From Sipunculus nudus (lineage: Eukaryota; Annelida; Sipuncula; Golfingiida; Sipunculidae), in the NCBI GenBank assembly GCA_026874595.1, contig CM049316.1, positions 30,425,339 through 30,489,338 of the forward strand: 64,000 nucleotides of DNA, written 5' to 3'. This document shows positions 1-29,605 of the stretch, one piece after another. Under the pieces are notes generated by a model that did no database searches, had not been told where the DNA came from, and was given only the letters and a program-made list of their open reading frames with translations. The first letter of the stretch is position 1. Every line of letters begins with the position of its first letter. The translations under genes and the position numbers were made by a program.

Positions 1-579
1 GAAGTACCCTTAGATCATTAATTTATACACAGAGGAAGCCAGAAATCACACAAATTCTTTTTCAGAAGGTAGCTGAATGATCACCTTACAAGTACCCATT
101 CCAGCCTAAATTAAAAAATGTTTCTATGCTATTTGAAACATGGAGGAAACCATCCTCCCACCCGTCCCCAGTTTCCTCTCTCCGGTCCTGTCCAGTGTGT
201 TTATTCAATGACTGGCCTGGTTCCAAGCCAGAATCCGCTTTCTTCATATCTGGCTGTTGACGGCTTATCAACATAAATCTGTGTATGAAAACATGTCAAA
301 GGTTAAGTGGAGAATGTTTCCTGTGACCAGAAATATGATAGCTCTATGGTAACTGGCGTGTTAATTACATCCGCGCAGGCCTCTGGCTGGGCTAACTTTA
401 CCCTATCAAGTATAAACTTTGTGGACTTAAATTAACCGCCCGAGCGGTCGTATGTTGATGTTACCCGCTTCATCATACATTAACAAACCGATGGCAACAT
501 TTTATAAGATTGACCATCCAATGTAATAGCGTGTTCATGTTTATGTGTGCATATATAAATATATTTATATTTTAAAGCT

Positions 580-581
<2 letters not shown>
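1..581. other. AT-rich sequence without a recognisable gene
   Basis: I see no coding exon, RNA gene or repeat end here. The short open frames in the first 300 bases have no recognisable protein character. The right edge runs into the (TA)n tract that opens the duplicated 2.1-kb block. Confidence 0.5.
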
Positions 582-615
<34 letters not shown>

Positions 616-2699
616 TGTGTATATTGTGTATATATTGTATATAATTCAAACATATACATACATAATTCATATATATGAATATAAATATATACACACATAC
701 ATACCTACGTACATATATATACATGCATACATACATACTCATACATACAACAAGTCTCTCCCCTGAGAGGAAAGGGTTATGCACAACCAATGCCCTTTTT
801 AGAATGTCATATAAAAATATATCTAATAGCCTATACATGTATGTATCTCGTATTTATCAATGGATCGTGCATTGGTCTTACAATTTATAAGGCAACTCTG
901 ATTTATTTATACCTTTTCATATATTTTCTTCGCAAACTGGGCACACTGACACACGTGCACACATATTATATAAACACACACACACTCATATATATATATA
1001 TATGTATATATATGTATATAGTGGCATCACGCGGTGTTATTGATCTACCTGTTATTTGAATCCTTTTTATGTACAACGTATCTGAAACGCATCTGAAAAA
1101 GCATTTGAAGAAAGTGTGCATATCATACTATTTATTTAACAGTTGTTGAAAAACATAATTTGTTTCAGCCACAAGAGTGTTGACAAGACGTGAAAGAAAG
1201 ATAGAGAAACATAATTTCTGTTGCCTATATCGCTGAATGACGCATCAATCGCCAAAGACATGTATCACGCATATAGTGCCATATATATCTTAGAATTCTG
1301 ACAGTTTCTGTCTTTATGAGAGGAGAATGCATTCAATCTCTACAAATACGGTCCGTATTTGTTCCAAGCACTTAAACATAGACACAATATTTATAATGAT
1401 ATATGGTTGCAAAGCTGCGAGTAACATGTCAGAGGATAAATAATTTTTATGATGTATCCATGTTTCAAACATTTGTCATGTTTGGGGGTATGTTTATGTA
1501 TGGAGGTTGTTTACAGCCTCCATGCAGATAATTCATTTGGCTTATAGGGACCTATTCACATACTAGGTCTGTTAAATATACACGAGATATAGTGTTTTCT
1601 TCTTAAAATATTATAGTATCCGCCAATATTTCGTTCGTAAACCGTTTGCATATTCCTGTACACAAGTGGGAAAAACATGCACGATGATATAAACATAACG
1701 TGCCCGGCCGTACGCTGGTAACCGTACATACCACGCAACTCAAAAATCAAGAATTAATTTTCCAACTGGTGTTTCTTCCTTCTTGTTCGACGTCCCCCCC
1801 CCCCCCCCCCCAACAACATTTCTGGATCCGCAATACATATGCAATATTATGTGTACGGTTTATTTATTTATCATAGGCCTATATTACTTATTTGTGTAAT
1901 AGTGAAATCACTGAACTTGTGACCGCTAGCCGTTAACTTTTAACATTTGTGTTGTATCGGGCTTAAGCTCCCCCGTTATTGGACTGAGAATTAAAACCTC
2001 AAGAAAGTAAAAGGGTTTATTTATACGTGTTATAATATTTAAATGGTTATCCTATTAATTTTTTTAATATTAATTATTAATAATATTGTTTTAAGTTTTA
2101 AAAACATATAATTTATAAATTTGCATTATTATTCTTGAAACCTGCCCTTCCCCCTCCTGCGCAAAGTGTGTTTTTAACTAAGCTTTGTGGAAAACATGTA
2201 GTGGTTCATGAAAACACACATGTAGTTTACCAAGAGCATCCACAGTAGGAAACCGATGTCACTTCAATTATCCAGCTCGTTAACCACTTGACCTGAATAC
2301 CACAGATAAGGCCAACCGCCAGCTAGGTTAACCAATATGATTATATATACTCTAAGGGTGCGTCACATACCGGCATACACATTTAGTCAGGTATCGAGAG
2401 CAACTTTCTAACATCTTGATCCAGGGATATAGGAACCGAATTCATTTATATATGGGCCTATATATAAGAAAAGTTGTTTTGAATAAAGTTGTAACATATA
2501 ATTGTCATCTGTATATCAACTTCGTTAAGAAACTGTATTAGCTTATATAACCCACATCATATTCAACAAATTAGCTCATTAGGCCTACGAGTCAAGTGCA
2601 CCATGCCAAAGAATACGCTCTCTTGTAAATCAAGCGCGTCTGTCTTTAGTATACTTACTATATAATACAAATATTCAAGACAGTCTAAAAGATCCATGC
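582..2699. repeat. 2.1-kb duplicated block, copy 1
   Basis: This stretch aligns nearly end to end with 51004-53110. Both copies start in a (TA)n run, continue through AAGTTGTGTATATTGTG, a shared CTCTCCCCTGAGAGG palindrome, a long poly-C tract (near 1794 and 52225) and the same AT-rich tail, and stop at GATCCATGC, after which the flanks differ. The copies differ only by scattered substitutions and small indels, so the duplication is recent or one copy is a recent transposon insertion. No long open frame and no protein motif is visible. I found no clear terminal repeats or target duplication, so whether it is a mobile element or a segmental duplication is open. Confidence 0.85.
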
Positions 2700-3205
2700 T
2701 TATATTACGTAGACGACGGTTGATAGCTTTACAGTTAACCTGTGAATATAAATATATAACGAACTTTGTGACCCGGGTGGCCTACGCTAATCGGCATTTT
2801 TTTATTAATGGATAAGCAATATGTTATAACGGTGCATGGCCTGTTATTATGTTTACATGTTGTCAAGGCTTTGGTACCCCGTTGGGTTTGCGAAGGGGGT
2901 CGTCTCGAAAGAGCGCAAACAACCAGACAAAGATCGATGAATTCCTTAAATTAATAATTTATGACTCAAAGTAATAAAACATATTACTATCAAGCTTTTT
3001 TAAGTAGCAGGAACATGAAGTTAGATATCCAGAGACCTCATGTTTTAGAATGATTTTAAATTGACTCACATATAATTTTAAGTATCCCATCATCCCTTCT
3101 CCAGTTATATACTTTTGCATTAATCCATGCTTAGGGGTTGGCTGTTATTTGTTCGATATACAAAAAAAAAAACAACAAAAAAATACAAACAATCATCATA
3201 AACGT

Positions 3206-3209
3206 AGTC

Positions 3210-3257
<48 letters not shown>

Positions 3258-3281
3258 TTAAAAATAATAATAATAATAATA

Positions 3282-3315
<34 letters not shown>

Positions 3316-3345
3316 TAAATAATAATAATAATAAATATAATTAAA
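3206..3345. repeat. (AAT)n microsatellite
   Basis: About 140 bases of almost pure AAT/ATA trinucleotide repeat. The poly-Ile/Asn open frame across it is a by-product of the repeat. Confidence 0.95.
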
Positions 3346-3617
3346 AGTTGTGTGTGTCTGTGATTTCTATCCAACATTGTCTACATACGCAATTTATAAA
3401 AAAATTAATAATTGGCGTAAGATTAACGGATGAACCTGACACTTTTTTCGATAGAACATTTAAATCCTGGTATTTTGGAAGAATTTTTATGGGAATCTCA
3501 TTTAAGGTTTTCCAATAAACCAGTATTATATATCCCCATAGTTATAGCCGTTGATATTTTAAATATTCTTTCATTGACAAAAATGACGTTTTTTTCTTTT
3601 CTTTTATGATTATAGCT

Positions 3618-3712
3618 TTATTATTATTATTTTATTTTTATTTTATTGTCATTATTATGATTATGATGATGATGATTATTATTATTATTATCATCATCAT
3701 CGTCATCTTACA
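3618..3712. repeat. (ATT)n/(ATG)n trinucleotide tract
   Basis: Imperfect ATT, ATG and ATC trinucleotide repeats with interruptions. Nothing coding. Confidence 0.85.
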
Positions 3713-3763
3713 GTTTGTATAAACTTTTTTCATCTATGTAAAATTTATCTTAAAAATCTCAAA

Positions 3764-5497
3764 ACTAGATGACCTGAGGTCACGCGCTTGCCGGAAATGA
3801 TGTAAAGTTAGTCAGATGAACGAGCAGTGTCAAAGTGAAAGAAAATAATCCATAGTTTGTGAAGAAAGAAGCAATATTAACAAAGTTCTAAAGAAAATAA
3901 GATTTTGATATATTTTGATCACCTTGACCTTGATCTTTAACTTATTTGAATAATAAACATAGGGCTTCCAGATATCATCACGATATATGACAAGTGTAAT
4001 TTACAAAACGATTCCTGCAAAACTGTGGCCAGCAGAATGCTACATGTGAGACGCAAGAACCGGGAAGCAGGCGAAATTGAGGACAACTGACAAACAGACA
4101 ACATACTGACAAACTGACCCAAGATTGTGAACAGATGACTTAATCATGTTATGAAGAAACCTCAGAGGAAGATAATAAGCTATAGTTTATGTAAATGAGG
4201 TTAATAGTTTTGGAGATATGGCCAAAAAATGATAAGTTGTGCAAATATGAGTGCACCGCCCCCTGGCGGCCAATTCTGGAAAATGAAAAATCGGTTTCGA
4301 GATATTAGTGTAAGACATAAGATGTAATAGTTTTAAAAGGATTCTTTCAAAACTGTTGCCTGTAGAATGCTATATGTGAGATGCTAGGAACATGCAAGCA
4401 AGCGAATTTTAGGACAACTGAGAAACAGACGGACACACAGACAAAGTGACTCAAGATTGAGACCAAATGAATACACCAGGTTTTTTGAAAGACCCAGAGG
4501 AAGAAAATAAGCTATAGTTTATGTAAATGAGGTTTACAGTTTTGGAGATATGGCCAAAAAATGATATGTTGTGCAAGTTTGAGTGCACCGCCCCCTAGCG
4601 GCCAATTCTGGAAAATGAAAAATCGGTTTCGAGATATTAGTGTAAGACATAAGATGTAATAGTTTTAAAAAGACTCTTTCAAAACTGTGTCCTGTAGAAT
4701 GCTATATGTGAGACGCAAGAACCGGCAAGCAAAGGATTTGAGGACAACTGAGAAACAGACGGACACACTGACAAAGTGACTCAAGATTGAGTCGAAATGG
4801 ACTACACCAGGATTCAGAAAGACTCAGAGGATGAAAATAAGCTATAGTTTATGTAATTGAGGCTCACAGTTTTGGAGATATTGCCAAAACATGATATGTT
4901 GGAGAGGTTTGCACCCAGCGCCCCCTAGCGGCCGAATTCAAAAAATGAAAAATTGATTTCGAGATAATAGTGTAGGACTTACGATATGTCAGTTTCAAAA
5001 AGATTCCTGCAAACTGTGGCCTCCAGGGCAAGATTACTGAAATCTCGAAATATCTCGTTTGACGAGATATTATACGAGATATTGCGAGACTCTTAATAGA
5101 ATCTTGTAGTACTAGGTGAATGCTACCTGAAGCAAAAAACTAGACCTCTGTATCTCTAAAACTGGCAAATTTAGAAAAATATCAGCACTTTTCCCCAAAA
5201 ATGCGTTACCATGGTTACCGCAAATTGAGTCAGCTACACACCAGAAGACAGGCCTTGGAATGACGATTAAAATGAGCTACTGTTAAAGTAGATACGACCA
5301 ATATTAACACAGATATGAACAAGAAACCGTTTTGTATACTTTTGATGACCTTGACCTTGACATTTGACCTATAATGCCCAAAAACAATAGGCCTCCAGGA
5401 CTTTTGCTTGTCTACCAGCTGTATAAGTTTGAAAGCAATTGCTGGAAAATTGTGGCCTGTAGAGAGTACACAGACAGACAGACAGACAAACAAACAG
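3764..5497. mobile_element. Repeat family III, unit 1 (tandem)
   Basis: The unit opens with ACTAGATGACC followed by GCTTGCCGGAAAT at 3786-3798. It contains three ~330-bp subunits, each with a GC-rich core of the form CACCGCCCCCTAGCGGCC (near 4254, 4584 and 4911) followed by a TTTCGAGATATTAGTG segment, and it ends in a GACA/CAAA microsatellite. The next unit begins directly with the same ACTAGATGACC at 5498. No protein is encoded; the frames here are short and interrupted. The paired ends of this family (see the following unit) suggest a non-autonomous mobile element that has been tandemly doubled. Confidence 0.7.
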
Positions 5498-7045
5498 ACT
5501 AGATGACCAGAGGTCACGCGCTTGCCGGAAATGACGTTAAGTTAGTAAGATAAACGATCAATGTCAAAGTGAAAGAAAATAATCCCTAGTTTGTAAAGAT
5601 AGGATCAATATTAAGAAAGTTCTGAAGAAAAAAAAATGTTGATATGTTTCCATCATCTTGACCTTTGACTTATTTGAATAATAAACATAGGGCTTCCAGA
5701 TATCATTACGAAATATGACAAGTGTAAGTTACAAAGCGATTCTTGCAAAATTGTGGCCAGTAGAATACTACATGTGAGACGCAAGAACCAGGAAGCAGGT
5801 GAAATTGAGGACAAATGACAAACAGACAAACATACTGACAAACTGACCAAAGATTGAGACCAGTTGACTTAATCATGTGATGGAGAAACCTCAGAGAAAG
5901 ATAATAAGCTATAGTTTATGTAAATTAGGTTTATAGTTTTGGAGATATGGGCAAAAAAAGATATGTTGTGGAAGTTTGAGTACACCGCCCCCTAGCGGCC
6001 ATATCTGGAAAATGAAAAATTAGTTTCGAGATATTAGTGTAAGACATAAAATGTAATAGTTTTAAAAGGATTCTTTGAAAACTGGGACCTGTAGAATGCT
6101 ATATGTAGGACGCAAGAACCGGCAAGCAAGCAAGCGAATTTGAGGACAACTGAGAAACAGACGGACACACTGACAAAGTGACTCAAGATTGAGTCGAAAT
6201 GACTACACCAGGATTTAGAAAAGACTCAGAGGATGAAAATAAGCTATAGTTTATGTAATTGAGGCTCACAGTTTTGGAGATATGGCCAAAACATGATATG
6301 TAGGGGAGGTTTGTATACAGCGCCACCTAGCGGCTGCATTCAAAAAATGGAAAAACAATTTCGAGATAATAGTGTAGGACTTACGATAAGTCAGTTTCAA
6401 AAAGATTCCTGCAAAACTGTGACCTCCAGGGCACGATTACTGAAATCTCGAAACATCTCGTTTGACGAGATATTATACGAGATATCGCGAGAATTTTAAT
6501 AAAATCGTGCAGTACTTATTAAATGCTACCTGATGCAAAAAACTAAACCTCTCTAGCTTTAAAAATGACAAAGTTAGAAAAATAAGACCCCAGATTTTCG
6601 AATATCATGACTTTTTCCCAAAAATTCGTAACCATGGTTACGGCCAATTTGAAGCTGCTACACACCAGAAGAAAGGCCTTGGAATGACGATTAAAATGAG
6701 CTATGTTTGGAGTAGATACGACTAATAGTAACAAAGATATGAAGAAAAAACCGTTTTGTATACTTTTGATGACCTTGACCTTGACCTTTGACCTATATTG
6801 ACCAAAAACAATAGGCTTCCTGGAATTTTGATTCTTGACCAGCTTTGTCAGATGGAAAGCTATTGCTGCAAAATTGTGGCCTGTAGAGAGTCCACAGACA
6901 AACAAACAAACAAACAAACAAACAAACAAACATACGCAACTGACCAACCAACTTGCCGAAATCGAAGATTTCCGGCAAGCAACAAACAGACATCCGCGAC
7001 TGACCAACCTGCTTGCAGAAATCGAAGATTTCCGGCAAGCAACAA
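5498..7045. mobile_element. Repeat family III, unit 2 with 3' hairpins
   Basis: Second tandem unit, starting with the same ACTAGATGACC and GCTTGCCGGAAAT (5520-5532) but with only two of the ~330-bp subunits (cores near 5983 and 6317). It ends in a CAAACA microsatellite and two copies of a hairpin whose right arm, ATTTCCGGCAAGC (6968-6980 and 7028-7040), is the exact 13-base reverse complement of the 5' motif. The long Leu-Phe-Val-Cys open frame on the minus strand is a translation of the microsatellite, not a gene. The element stops about 380 bases before the beta-tubulin promoter. Confidence 0.7.
6952..7040. repeat. Duplicated hairpin, 60-bp period
   Basis: Two direct copies 60 bases apart of a stem-loop: CTTGC(C/A)GAAATC, loop GAAG, then ATTTCCGGCAAG. 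The right arm is identical in the two copies and the left arm differs by one base. This is the 3' end of the family III element. Confidence 0.8.
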
Positions 7046-7427
7046 ATTCAAAGTGTCACATTCACCCCTACACTTACAAAATTCATGTAATCGAACAAGC
7101 CAGAATGAGTTATAAAAAGATAATTGCTGATATATATACAAGGATGTTAGAGTTTTTGAGAGCACCTCCTGACTGTGGCTGAATCATTTGAAAAAATATA
7201 TGGGCCAAACAGAGTAAGGCGTATTTGTTTGCTTGTGGTTCTTACTTTATGCGCCGTGACAAAATAGTTCTTCTGAATATCTACACTTTTTAGGAAAACT
7301 GATGGCTATCTTGACAGAGATATTTTATCTGTGACATGCAAAGGCTTAGATGAGTTCAATTATACGTACATTGATGGTAATTTTGTCGATAAGAAATATT
7401 CTCACAGACGCCGGTTGACTCGGTAAG

Positions 7428-7500
7428 CCAATCAGAGCAGAGAATGGTGATATCATCGCGGATTTATTTATGCCGAAATCGCGGTGTCCCCTCAGCAGTA
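7428..7500 (+). promoter_or_regulatory. Probable beta-tubulin core promoter
   Basis: A CCAAT box in good context (AGCCAATCAG, 7427-7436) is followed 31 bases later by a TATA-like TTTATTTA (7463-7470) and a possible initiator near 7492-7500. This would give a 5' UTR of about 100 bases without an upstream ATG. A second TATA-like sequence, TTATAAAAAG at 7110-7119, lies further out and is an alternative. The assignment rests on spacing and motif only. Confidence 0.4.
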
Positions 7501-7597
7501 TAACGCCGCCAACGTCCAAGCCAACGTACAAGAGAATTTGAAATATCAGCTCTAACATCAAGGGTTCGGTTGCGATTACAAGAAAATAACTGCCAAA

Positions 7598-25911
<18,314 letters not shown>

Positions 25912-26225
25912 TTTAACAGTTATTGCAAAAGTCAAAATGTGGCCTGCAAAAAAAAAAAATCTTTCCAAATCGTATATCTGCCTTTTAGATCTCAAATTTG
26001 ACGCAGGTATCATAAGCAGCAACCTTTGTTCATAGTAATTCTGCATATCTCTTGGAGGTTCATCGTTCAGGACAACATACTCTGAAAGACTTTTGAAGCA
26101 ATAAATTCTGGAACCATTTCCAAAATGGGACCTTCAACTGCATTCACAAACAGAAACACAGCAGAAGCAAACGGCTTCACATTGTCTAGTCAAGAAATAA
26201 AAACTTATTATTTTTATTTCCTTGT
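25912..26225 (+). terminator. Beta-tubulin 3' UTR with two AATAAA signals
   Basis: The stop codon is followed by about 300 bases of AT-rich UTR with polyadenylation signals at 26100-26105 and 26196-26201. The second is followed by a T-rich stretch, so cleavage near 26215-26225 is likely. Confidence 0.7.
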
Positions 26226-26566
26226 TTCTCTGTACTTTGTATGACTTTTATTTGCAGCGTGGTATGACTGAAAAGTGTCTTTTTAATGAATAGATTGCAT
26301 GGACTGCAGTGAATGCAAGAGGTGTTGGCCTGATCTTCCAAAGTACCCCGTAGGCCACAGCGTAACCAGAGCTTTAATTATCAATGGGACTATTGGCCAT
26401 CAAGAAAAGATCCAACCTGTATATAGATTGTGGGGGGGGGGAGCCCAGTGGACAAGTTTGTTGACAGGTCCTATAGGGACCATATAGTAATTATAAATTT
26501 TTTTAGCACCAAAAATGTTGGTTGCTTGCCTGCCTGACTGTTGGAATAAAATACAATATAATCCTT
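26226..26566. other. Intergenic sequence downstream of beta-tubulin
   Basis: About 340 bases with a GTGGGGGGGGGGAG run near 26430. No gene or repeat end is visible. Confidence 0.45.
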
Positions 26567-29500
26567 GTTTTTTAGCTCAGCTGACTAAGTCATCTGAGCT
26601 ATAGTCGTGGTCCATTGTCCGTCCGGATGTCTGTCCGTAAGACTGGCACGTTTTGACACCATTGGACCTACGAATCTGAAATTCACCATTTAGTTAGATG
26701 TCCCCCAAATCTCCTATCATGCCGAATATTGGGTCAATAGGACTTCGTTCCTTCGAGATATTAAGGAAAAACCTCAATTTTTTATTAGAAATCTATTTTC
26801 ACACTTCAGGACTGCCTAATATCCAAACCACTCATCTGGTTTTTTTCATATTTACCATAAATATTCCTCTATATAGTTCCTATGTACATGCCAGAAATTA
26901 AGTCAGTATTATTTAATTTTAAAAAGTTATGGGCCAAACATAATGGACTTTGTAAAAAAATCTGGAAAGATATTTGGTCACTTAAGACCAAAAGTGTTAA
27001 AGGTAGGGACTTTTTTTCAGTAAAAATACAACTTTAATTGATCAAAATTTAATTGTATACCAAAAATTAGATCAAAGTCTGTTAATTTTTTAGCTCAGCT
27101 GACTTTCAGTCATGCTGGGCTATAGTGATGGGTCTTTGTCTGGCGTCCTTCCGGCCGGCCGTCCGTCCGTTAGCAGGGCACAAATCGTAACCGTAGGGGC
27201 TTGGGCCATGAACCCTATGCAGTCTTAGAGGTTATAAAAAGATCTCCTTGCAAACCTGAAATTAGGTCACTGTGACCTATATCCTCGAAGTTATGGGGTG
27301 TGTTTGCACCCCCCAGAAATAACTCTTTAAGACAAAATTTTCATCCCAAACCTTCCATCTTTCACATACAGCTCACCTACCAACAGGGGAAGAACCATAA
27401 TTTTTTTTAGGTCAAAAGGTCAAAGGTCAAGGTCACAGGAGCCTCTTCTTTGAAAAGCCTGTGGATGCATTTTAAGCCAACCCTTTCATCCCAATTCTTT
27501 GATCTTTCACATATAGCTCACCTACTAAGTTGGAGAAGAATACTATAGATTTTGAGGTCACAAGGTCAAAGGTCAGGGTCACAGGATCCACTTATTTGAA
27601 AAGGTAGTGGACACATTTCATGCAAGACTTTTCATTCCAAACCTTCCAGCACTGATATCGCTTCTCTGCCAACAGGGGAAAAGACCTGTTGATTTTGAGG
27701 TCAAAGGTCAAGTTCACAGCACCCACTTCTTGCGTGGAGCCATTTTCAGGCAAACTTTTCAATCTGTACCTTCCATTTGTCATATATAGCTTACCTACCA
27801 GTACGGGAAGAAGCCTATTGATGTTGAGGTCAAAAAGTCAAAGGTCAAGGTCACAATATTTAATTGTTCTAAATGCTTGTGAGCATATTTCAAGTGTAAC
27901 TGTTCAACCCAAACCTTCAGTCTTCCCCATATGCCACATCTATGCATCACTCAGTTTGACTCAAACTTCATATTTATGGGTCTTTTTGCTTGAATAAATA
28001 ACTGATTGATTTTAGGGTCAGCTGGTCAGCAGGTTAAAGGTTGCAGGTCAAAGTTATTCACCCATTGCTTGCCAAGTAATTACACCAGATTTAAGTGGTC
28101 AGTAGTTACCCATCATTTAGAAAGAATCCAGTTGATATATGGGCAAAAGGCCAAGGTCATAGGTCAGGGATGTTCACAATTACTTATTTTATAGACCATC
28201 TCTATTTTTCTTGTATATATAACCATCCCACTCCAGCTGGTACATCTCCCTGTGTGGCTGTAATTGTGAGTGACACTGGTGACATATGACTCCCTTTTGT
28301 ATCAGCCTATTAAGTGATAAGGCTCAGTGATAAGTACCTCTTACTTCATAACAAAAACACTGTTGTCAGAATGCTTCAGCCAGGCATTAAGACTATGAGA
28401 GTATAGTATTAAGGTTTAGCTACTGATTTATAAGATGATGGGAACATTTTGCAGTTTATTTTATGGAATCCTAGCAATAAACTTAGTTTCCTAGATATCT
28501 GAATATTTTAATATATATCACCACATATAAAAGCAAGTGTTTGTTCTCATAATATGTGGATGTGTACCTTGATTTAAGATGGCTTTTTGTTTTATTTCAA
28601 GACTCTTAGTCATGCTTTCTGCATTTCTTTTCTTTCAGGTTTGGCAGTTTACCTACCCTGCTGACCCCATTGAAAAGCAGAGTGATAATAAAAAATATTG
28701 GACTTGCACTTTTTACAATTGCATATCTATAAATCTGATATGAGGGCCTGGACATGCCTTTTGAATTATTTTGGGCATTTATTACTGGATAATTTGCCCC
28801 AAGTTTGGTCTCTTATTGGAGAATGTGGGATATCAAATGTCATACTTGTCAGAAATCCATTATGTCTGCCAGTTAGCCACCTTAGAAATTCTTACTTCAG
28901 GGCAGTTTCAGTAATTTTTCTTTAATGTTTGGTCCCATTTAGAGAATGTTTGTTGTCTGATTTCAGACTTATCAGAAGTCCAATATGGCCACCAGGCAAC
29001 CATCTTTTAATTCCTTTTGATCATATTATCTCAAAAACAGTTAAAGTGAATGCAGTTGGATGTATATTTATGTAATCTTGTAAAGGATTGGGTCAAATAT
29101 TTCTGAATAAATATTACCATCATTTATAAAAGTGCAGTACAGTTGGCCTGTATTGAATAAAAATTCATACAGAAGCACCTGTTTCTCAATAATTCTTGCA
29201 TGTATTTCCTTGATTTTTGCTATATATTTTGATCTTATATTTGCCCTTTGTGGTGTTCCTTTTGAGACTGACAGGTTTCAAGCAAGCTGTTGGAATAGTT
29301 CCTGATAGCTTAACAATCATTCATTTTCCTCAGACCATCAATTCACTGTGTTTTAACCAGACATAGGTGATATATATTTCTGTTGTCATAGAAAATTTTC
29401 AACAAATTGGCAAATTGGTTCTTCAAAATTTGACTGGAAGTTGTGAATCTCAGTCCATGATGTCACAGGTCATGCTTGGCAGCTGAGCGTCATGACCCAT

Positions 29501-29604
29501 GGGTCACTTGTTTTAAATATTGGCAAAAATATAAAATTGGTACCTTAAATTTCGCCCAAGTTTGACCATGGCACGTTTTTTTCCTGTAAGTACTGCGGAT
29601 TTAA
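26567..29604 (+). mobile_element. Family II element (older copy, interrupted)
   Basis: Opens with TTTTTTAGCTCAGCTGAC, which folds with GTCATCTGAGCTA into a terminal hairpin, followed by a GTCCGTCCGG-type segment. Its body (26690-27080) aligns with the degraded copy at 37280-37700. At 27084 it is interrupted by a second element of the same family and resumes at about 29514 with AAATATTGGCAAAAATATAAAATTGG-type sequence, matching 37745-37810 in the uninterrupted copy. It is non-coding. Confidence 0.6.
27084..29513 (+). mobile_element. Family II element nested in the older copy
   Basis: The 5' end is TTTTTTAGCTCAGCTGAC with a partner GTCATGCTGGGCTA. The 3' end carries CAGCTGAGC (inverse of the 5' GCTCAGCTG), the palindrome TGACCCATGGGTCA and CACTTGTTTT. 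Between 27400 and 27870 it holds four single ~140-bp units with AGGTCAAAGGTCAAGGTCAC-like cores, related to half of the family I 289-bp unit. A splice-acceptor-like TTTCTTTCAG with a short open frame near 28638 lies inside it and is not taken as an exon. Confidence 0.65.
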
Positions 29605-29605
29605 T

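Noticed and set aside
480-1059. Tyr/Ile/His-rich frames
   Set aside because: Translations of (TA)n and (CATA)n repeats, present again in the duplicate block at 51 kb.
6543-7165. Open frames rich in LFVCLFVC or TNKQTNKQ
   Set aside because: Translations of a CAAACA microsatellite at the end of a family III element.
28620-28760. Acceptor-like TTTCTTTCAG followed by a VWQFTYPADPIEKQ reading frame
   Set aside because: It lies inside the nested family II element, has no convincing donor and has no recognised homologue.
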